A DNA stretch of 10,558 nucleotides, taken from contig JAKFUJ010000183.1 in the NCBI GenBank assembly GCA_021732805.1, positions 1-10,558 of the forward strand. The letters run 5' to 3'. The position numbers and the translations under genes are program-made. Of this stretch, positions 7,967-10,558 are shown in pieces. The DNA is from Betaproteobacteria bacterium. Its GTDB lineage: Bacteria > Pseudomonadota > Gammaproteobacteria > Burkholderiales > SG8-41. The first letter of the stretch is position 1, and every line of letters starts with the position of its first letter. Below the pieces are notes generated by a model that was given only the letters and a program-made list of their open reading frames with translations, was not told the DNA's origin and ran no database searches.

Positions 7967-7983
7967 CTGCGCGGCTAAGTCTA

Positions 7984-8012
7984 TGGCCAGACGTGAAAAT
8001 TTAAGCTAGAGT
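7984..8012 (+). promoter_or_regulatory. Candidate sigma-70 promoter upstream of hfq
   Basis: In the 79-base der–hfq gap, TGGCCA (7984–7989) and TAGAGT (8007–8012) are separated by 17 bases. Each matches 4 of 6 positions of the -35 and -10 consensus, and the spacer is A/T-rich near its 3' end (AAAATTTAA). This is the widest gap in the window, and a promoter in front of hfq is plausible. With only 4/6 matches the call is weak. Confidence 0.35.
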
Positions 8013-8035
8013 GACCTTTCCAATAACGACAACCC

Positions 8036-8041
8036 AGAGGG
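8036..8041 (+). promoter_or_regulatory. Ribosome binding site of hfq
   Basis: AGAGGG sits four bases before the ATG at 8046, a close but usable Shine-Dalgarno. It contrasts with der and hflX, which show none, and supports the chosen hfq start. Confidence 0.6.
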
Positions 8042-8045
8042 TGCC

Positions 8046-8285
8046 ATGAGTAATAAAGGGCAGCTGCTACAAGACCCGTTCCTGAACGCTTTGCGCAAGG
8101 AACATATCCCCGTTTCGATTTACCTCGTCAACGGCATCAAACTGCAGGGCCAGGTGGATTCCTTCGACCAGTACGTGGTGCTGTTGAAGAACACCGTCAC
8201 CCAGATGGTCTACAAACACGCGATTTCAACGGTAGTGCCGGCTCGCGCCGTCAGCTTGCAAGCTGACGAAGGTCAAGATAAGTAA
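8046..8285 (+). CDS. hfq: RNA chaperone Hfq
   Basis: A 79-residue Sm-like protein that forms a hexameric ring and mediates sRNA–mRNA pairing. The N-terminus reads GQLLQDPFLNALRKEHIPVS. Sm1 follows (IYLVNGIKLQGQVDSFDQYV), and Sm2 ends in NTVTQMVYKHAISTVVPAR. Proximal-face uridine-binding residues are present (Gln9, Asp10, Lys57, His58), as are Tyr26 and Lys32 of the distal face. The rim reads RKEH at 17–20, where E. coli has RRER; I recall this as usual in betaproteobacteria. The C-terminal tail is short, about 11 residues, with acidic residues (ADEGQDK). The hfq–hflX–hflK order matches the E. coli order. Identification is secure. Confidence 0.99.
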   Translation: MSNKGQLLQDPFLNALRKEHIPVSIYLVNGIKLQGQVDSFDQYVVLLKNTVTQMVYKHAISTVVPARAVSLQADEGQDK

Positions 8286-8309
8286 TTGATTTTATTCAAT
8301 TATTTTATT
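8283..8309 (+). promoter_or_regulatory. A/T-only hairpin and U-rich tract between hfq and hflX
   Basis: TAATTGA (8283–8289, including the hfq stop codon) pairs with TCAATTA (8296–8302) around a TTTTAT loop, and is followed at once by TTTTATT (8303–8309). TTTTATT also occurs at 8290–8296. A stem of almost only A-U pairs is weak as an intrinsic terminator, but U-rich RNA beside a stem is the known kind of site bound by the Hfq proximal face. It may therefore reduce read-through, bind Hfq for feedback, or simply be an unstructured A/U leader for hflX. Confidence 0.35.
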
Positions 8310-8310
8310 G

Positions 8311-9429
8311 ATGCTTGAGCGCCCCGGCAGCGGTACCGAGGCGGTTCTGGTAGCGCTTGATCTGGGCGAACCGGACTACGGCGAAAGTCTGGAAGAGTTG
8401 CAACTGCTGGCACGCAGCGGCGGGGTTGATGTACGCGCAGTCGTGCGCGGCCGGCGTGATCGCCCGGACCCCGCGTTGTACGCGGGTAAGGGCAAGGTCG
8501 AGGAAATCGACCGTATCCGGCAGGAAACCGGCGCTTCCGTGGTCATATTCAATCACGCGCTGAGCCCGATCCAGGAGCGCAACCTCGAACGCAAGCTGTC
8601 GTGCCGGGTCATCGACCGCACCAGCCTGATTCTCGATATTTTTGCCCAGCGCGCGCGCAGCCACGAAGGCAAACTGCAGGTGGAGCTGGCGCAACTCGAG
8701 CATTTGTCGACGCGGCTGGTGCGCGGCTGGAGCCATCTGGAGCGGCAGCGCGGCGGTATCGGCATGCGCGGCCCCGGCGAAACCCAGCTCGAAACCGACC
8801 GCCGCTTACTCGGCAAACGGGTCAAGGCGCTGAAGGAAAAACTGCTGAAAGTGCGGGCCCAGCACGCCACCCAGCGCCGGTCTCGGGCGCGTGCCCATGT
8901 GTTTTCGGTATCACTGGTGGGTTATACCAATACCGGCAAATCGACATTGTTCAACCGTATGACCAAGGCCGATGCCTATGCCGCGGATCAGTTATTTGCA
9001 ACGCTGGATACCACGACGCGCCGTCTTGGCGGCGTTGAGGGTTCGGCGGTGGTGATTTCCGATACTGTGGGCTTTATACGTCATTTGCCGCATACGCTGG
9101 TCGAAGCTTTCCAGGCCACGCTGGAAGAAACCATCCAGGCCGATCTGCTGCTGCATGTGGTCGATGCCAGCAGTGCGGACCGCGATGCGCAGATCGCTGC
9201 CGTGAATACCGTACTGGCCGAAATCGGCGCGGACAAGGTGCCGCAGATCATGGTTTACAACAAGATTGACCGCAGCGATGTGGCGCCGCGGGTCGAGCGC
9301 GACGAATATGCTAGAATTTCCCGCCTCTGGTTGAGTGCATTGACCGGTGATGGCGTCGATCAGTTGCGCGCAGCCATCAGCGAATATGCCCTGTACACCG
9401 CGAGCCCTGGCCAACCTGTAGCCGCCTGA
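8311..9429 (+). CDS. hflX: Ribosome-associated GTPase HflX
   Basis: A 372-residue GTPase that in E. coli splits stalled or heat-damaged ribosomes. The N-terminal HflX domain includes ALYAGKGKVEEI (about 56–66), FNHALSPIQERNLE and the family signature GPGETQLETDRR (154–165), followed by a helical segment. The G domain has G1 GYTNTGKS (204–211), G3 DTVGF (251–255) and G4 NKID (317–320). The ATG at 8311 is preceded by an in-frame TTG at 8308; the ATG is preferred as the stronger codon. There is no Shine-Dalgarno in the A/T-only leader, so either start is possible, and coupling to hfq or S1-assisted initiation is likely. The C-terminus after the G domain is short and ends PGQPVAA, without the extended C-terminal domain of E. 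coli HflX (about 426 residues). Confidence 0.96.
   Translation: MLERPGSGTEAVLVALDLGEPDYGESLEELQLLARSGGVDVRAVVRGRRDRPDPALYAGKGKVEEIDRIRQETGASVVIFNHALSPIQERNLERKLSCRVIDRTSLILDIFAQRARSHEGKLQVELAQLEHLSTRLVRGWSHLERQRGGIGMRGPGETQLETDRRLLGKRVKALKEKLLKVRAQHATQRRSRARAHVFSVSLVGYTNTGKSTLFNRMTKADAYAADQLFATLDTTTRRLGGVEGSAVVISDTVGFIRHLPHTLVEAFQATLEETIQADLLLHVVDASSADRDAQIAAVNTVLAEIGADKVPQIMVYNKIDRSDVAPRVERDEYARISRLWLSALTGDGVDQLRAAISEYALYTASPGQPVAA
9309..9317 (+). promoter_or_regulatory. Extended -10-like sequence inside hflX
   Basis: TGCTAGAAT matches the extended -10 pattern (TG, one base, TATAAT) at all but one position. It lies about 130 bases before hflK and includes the only AGA arginine codon in hflX. 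The expected -35 position (9289–9294, CGGGTC) is poor, as can be tolerated with an extended -10. It could be an internal promoter for hflK; no further support is visible. Confidence 0.25.
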
Positions 9430-9447
9430 TTTAATTTTTCCGAACCG

Positions 9448-10558
9448 ATGACTGAATCCACCAAGTCCTTCCGCGCCCGATTGCAGGGCGGCCTTGCCCG
9501 AATGCTGGCACCGCTGCTGTCATTGAACGATCCCCAGTGGGGGCGCCGTCCCGGCGGCAACAATCAGGGGCCGCCCGATCTCGATGAAATCTGGCGCAGC
9601 CTCAATCGCAAGCTGAATCGTCTGCTTGGCGGTAAAGGCGGTGGCGGCAGCGGCAATGGCGAGTCGCCCGGTGGCGGCGGGCCCAGCGCCGGCGCCGTGG
9701 GCGGCGGAGCCGGTCTGCTGGCGGCGCTGATCGTTGTGGTATGGATTGCCAGCGGCTTTTATATCGTCAACGAAGGGCAGCGCGGAGTCGTGCTGCGCTT
9801 CGGCAAATTCGTTGACACAACGATGCCTGGCCCGCGCTGGCACATGCCGTATCCGATCCAGTCTGCCGAGGTGGTCAATGTGGCGCAGGTGCGCACGGTC
9901 GAGGTCGGTTACCGCAATACCGTGAAGAGCAAGGTGTTGAAAGAGTCGCTGATGCTGACTGATGATGAAAACATCATCGATGTCCAGTTCGCGGTGCAAT
10001 ACATCCTGAAAAGTCCCAACGATTTTCTGTTCAATACACGGGCGCCGGAGGATTCGGTATTGCAGGCAGCAGAGACTGCGATCCGTGAAATCGTAGGCCG
10101 CAACAGCATGGATTTTGTGATTTTCGAAGGCCGGGCGGAAGTTGCTGCGCGGGCGCAGAAACTGATGCAGGAAATTCTCGATCGTTACGGCACCGGTATC
10201 AGCATCAGCAAGGTCACCATGCAGAATGCCCAGCCGCCGGAACAGGTGCAGGCGGCGTTTGATGATGCGGTGAAGGCCAGCCAGGATCGCGAGCGTCAGA
10301 AAAACGAAGGCGAGGCCTACGCCAACGACGTGATACCGCGTGCGCGCGGCATGGCCTCCCGGTTGCTGCAGGAAGCCGAGGGTTATCGCGCCCGTGTCAT
10401 CGAACAGTCCCAGGGTGATGCCTCGCGCTTCCGCCAGGTCGTTGCCGAATACTCGAAAGCCCCTCAGGTCACCCGTGACCGTCTTTATATCGATGCCATG
10501 CAGCAGATCATGAGCAATACCAGCAAAATCCTGATTGACCAGAAAAGCGGCGGTAACC
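9448..10558 (+). CDS. hflK: FtsH protease regulator HflK, 5' part
   Basis: The frame is open from the ATG at 9448 to the window end, giving 370 codons with the stop outside. HflK is a membrane protein that with HflC forms a large complex around the FtsH protease and modulates it. Residues 25–50 carry SLNDPQWGRR and PPDLDEIWR, typical of HflK. Residues 61–89 are glycine-rich, a membrane helix is at about 88–106, and the SPFH/band 7 domain follows (NEGQRGVVLRFGKF, GPRWHMPYPI, TVEVGYRN, LTDDENIIDVQFAVQY). A long helical region from about 265 is also typical. The start is uncertain: relatives, as I recall, begin MSLNDPQWG, but here that Met position is CTG (9517–9519). Alternatives are ATG 9448, or ATG 9502 with AGGGCGG 10 bases upstream. 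It starts 18 bases after hflX; hflC is expected next but is outside. Confidence 0.95.
   Translation, partial: MTESTKSFRARLQGGLARMLAPLLSLNDPQWGRRPGGNNQGPPDLDEIWRSLNRKLNRLLGGKGGGGSGNGESPGGGGPSAGAVGGGAGLLAALIVVVWIASGFYIVNEGQRGVVLRFGKFVDTTMPGPRWHMPYPIQSAEVVNVAQVRTVEVGYRNTVKSKVLKESLMLTDDENIIDVQFAVQYILKSPNDFLFNTRAPEDSVLQAAETAIREIVGRNSMDFVIFEGRAEVAARAQKLMQEILDRYGTGISISKVTMQNAQPPEQVQAAFDDAVKASQDRERQKNEGEAYANDVIPRARGMASRLLQEAEGYRARVIEQSQGDASRFRQVVAEYSKAPQVTRDRLYIDAMQQIMSNTSKILIDQKSGGN
9628..9714 (+). repeat. Glycine-codon-rich low-complexity tract in hflK
   Basis: About 29 codons dominated by GGC/GGT/GGG (Gly) with Ser, Ala and Pro, encoding the flexible cytoplasmic segment just before the HflK membrane helix. 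It is simple GGC-type low complexity, a plausible site for length variation between strains. Glycine-rich N-termini are usual in this family. Confidence 0.6.

Noticed and set aside
7959..7977. Direct repeat CGCGGCT around the der stop
   Set aside because: Two short G+C-rich copies 12 bases apart, one within der coding sequence; expected by chance at this composition.
1..10558. Search for a mobile element, phage, CRISPR, toxin–antitoxin or other accessory system
   Set aside because: All genes are recognisable core genes in a conserved order, on one strand and tightly packed, with no unexplained gap over 80 bases.

Overview
The window is a dense, entirely plus-strand block of core housekeeping genes from a moderately G+C-rich Gram-negative bacterium. 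Gene order is rlmN – pilW – rodZ-like – ispG – hisS – yfgM-like – bamB – der – hfq – hflX – hflK. This order, the Hfq rim sequence (RKEH), the lengthened C-terminal part of IspG and the SLNDPQWG motif in HflK all point to a betaproteobacterium. A type IV pilus gene beside rlmN would suit the Nitrosomonadales or a relative. That placement is inference from remembered family patterns, not from a search.

Region 1 (1–3484) holds the 3' end of rlmN (23S rRNA/tRNA A2 methylation), then pilW (type IV pilus lipoprotein with TPRs), a RodZ-like membrane HTH protein and ispG (MEP isoprenoid pathway). rlmN/pilW overlap by 4 bases (ATGA), pilW/rodZ by 1 base (TGATG), and rodZ/ispG are 3 bases apart, so these are probably one translationally coupled transcript. 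Region 2 (3500–6577) holds hisS, a YfgM-type TPR membrane protein and bamB, again with gaps of 15 bases or fewer or overlaps; YfgM and BamB both act in envelope protein biogenesis. Region 3 (6578–7966) starts with a 48-base gap containing a strong hairpin just before der, a two-domain ribosome-assembly GTPase. Region 4 (7967–10558) starts with the longest gap in the window (79 bases, with a candidate promoter). It then has hfq, an almost purely A/T junction, hflX (ribosome-splitting GTPase) and the 5' 370 codons of hflK (regulator of the FtsH protease), which runs off the window end.

No gene-free stretch exceeds 80 bases. I see no tRNA or rRNA gene, insertion sequence, CRISPR array, phage gene or defence system, and no sign of recent transfer. 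I do not find a new biological system here. The points worth a second look are small. They are a possible N-terminal extension of HflK where the usual start codon position reads CTG, and a hairpin abutting the der start. There is also an A/U-only hfq–hflX junction with no Shine-Dalgarno, and an extended -10-like sequence inside hflX that coincides with that gene's only AGA codon.
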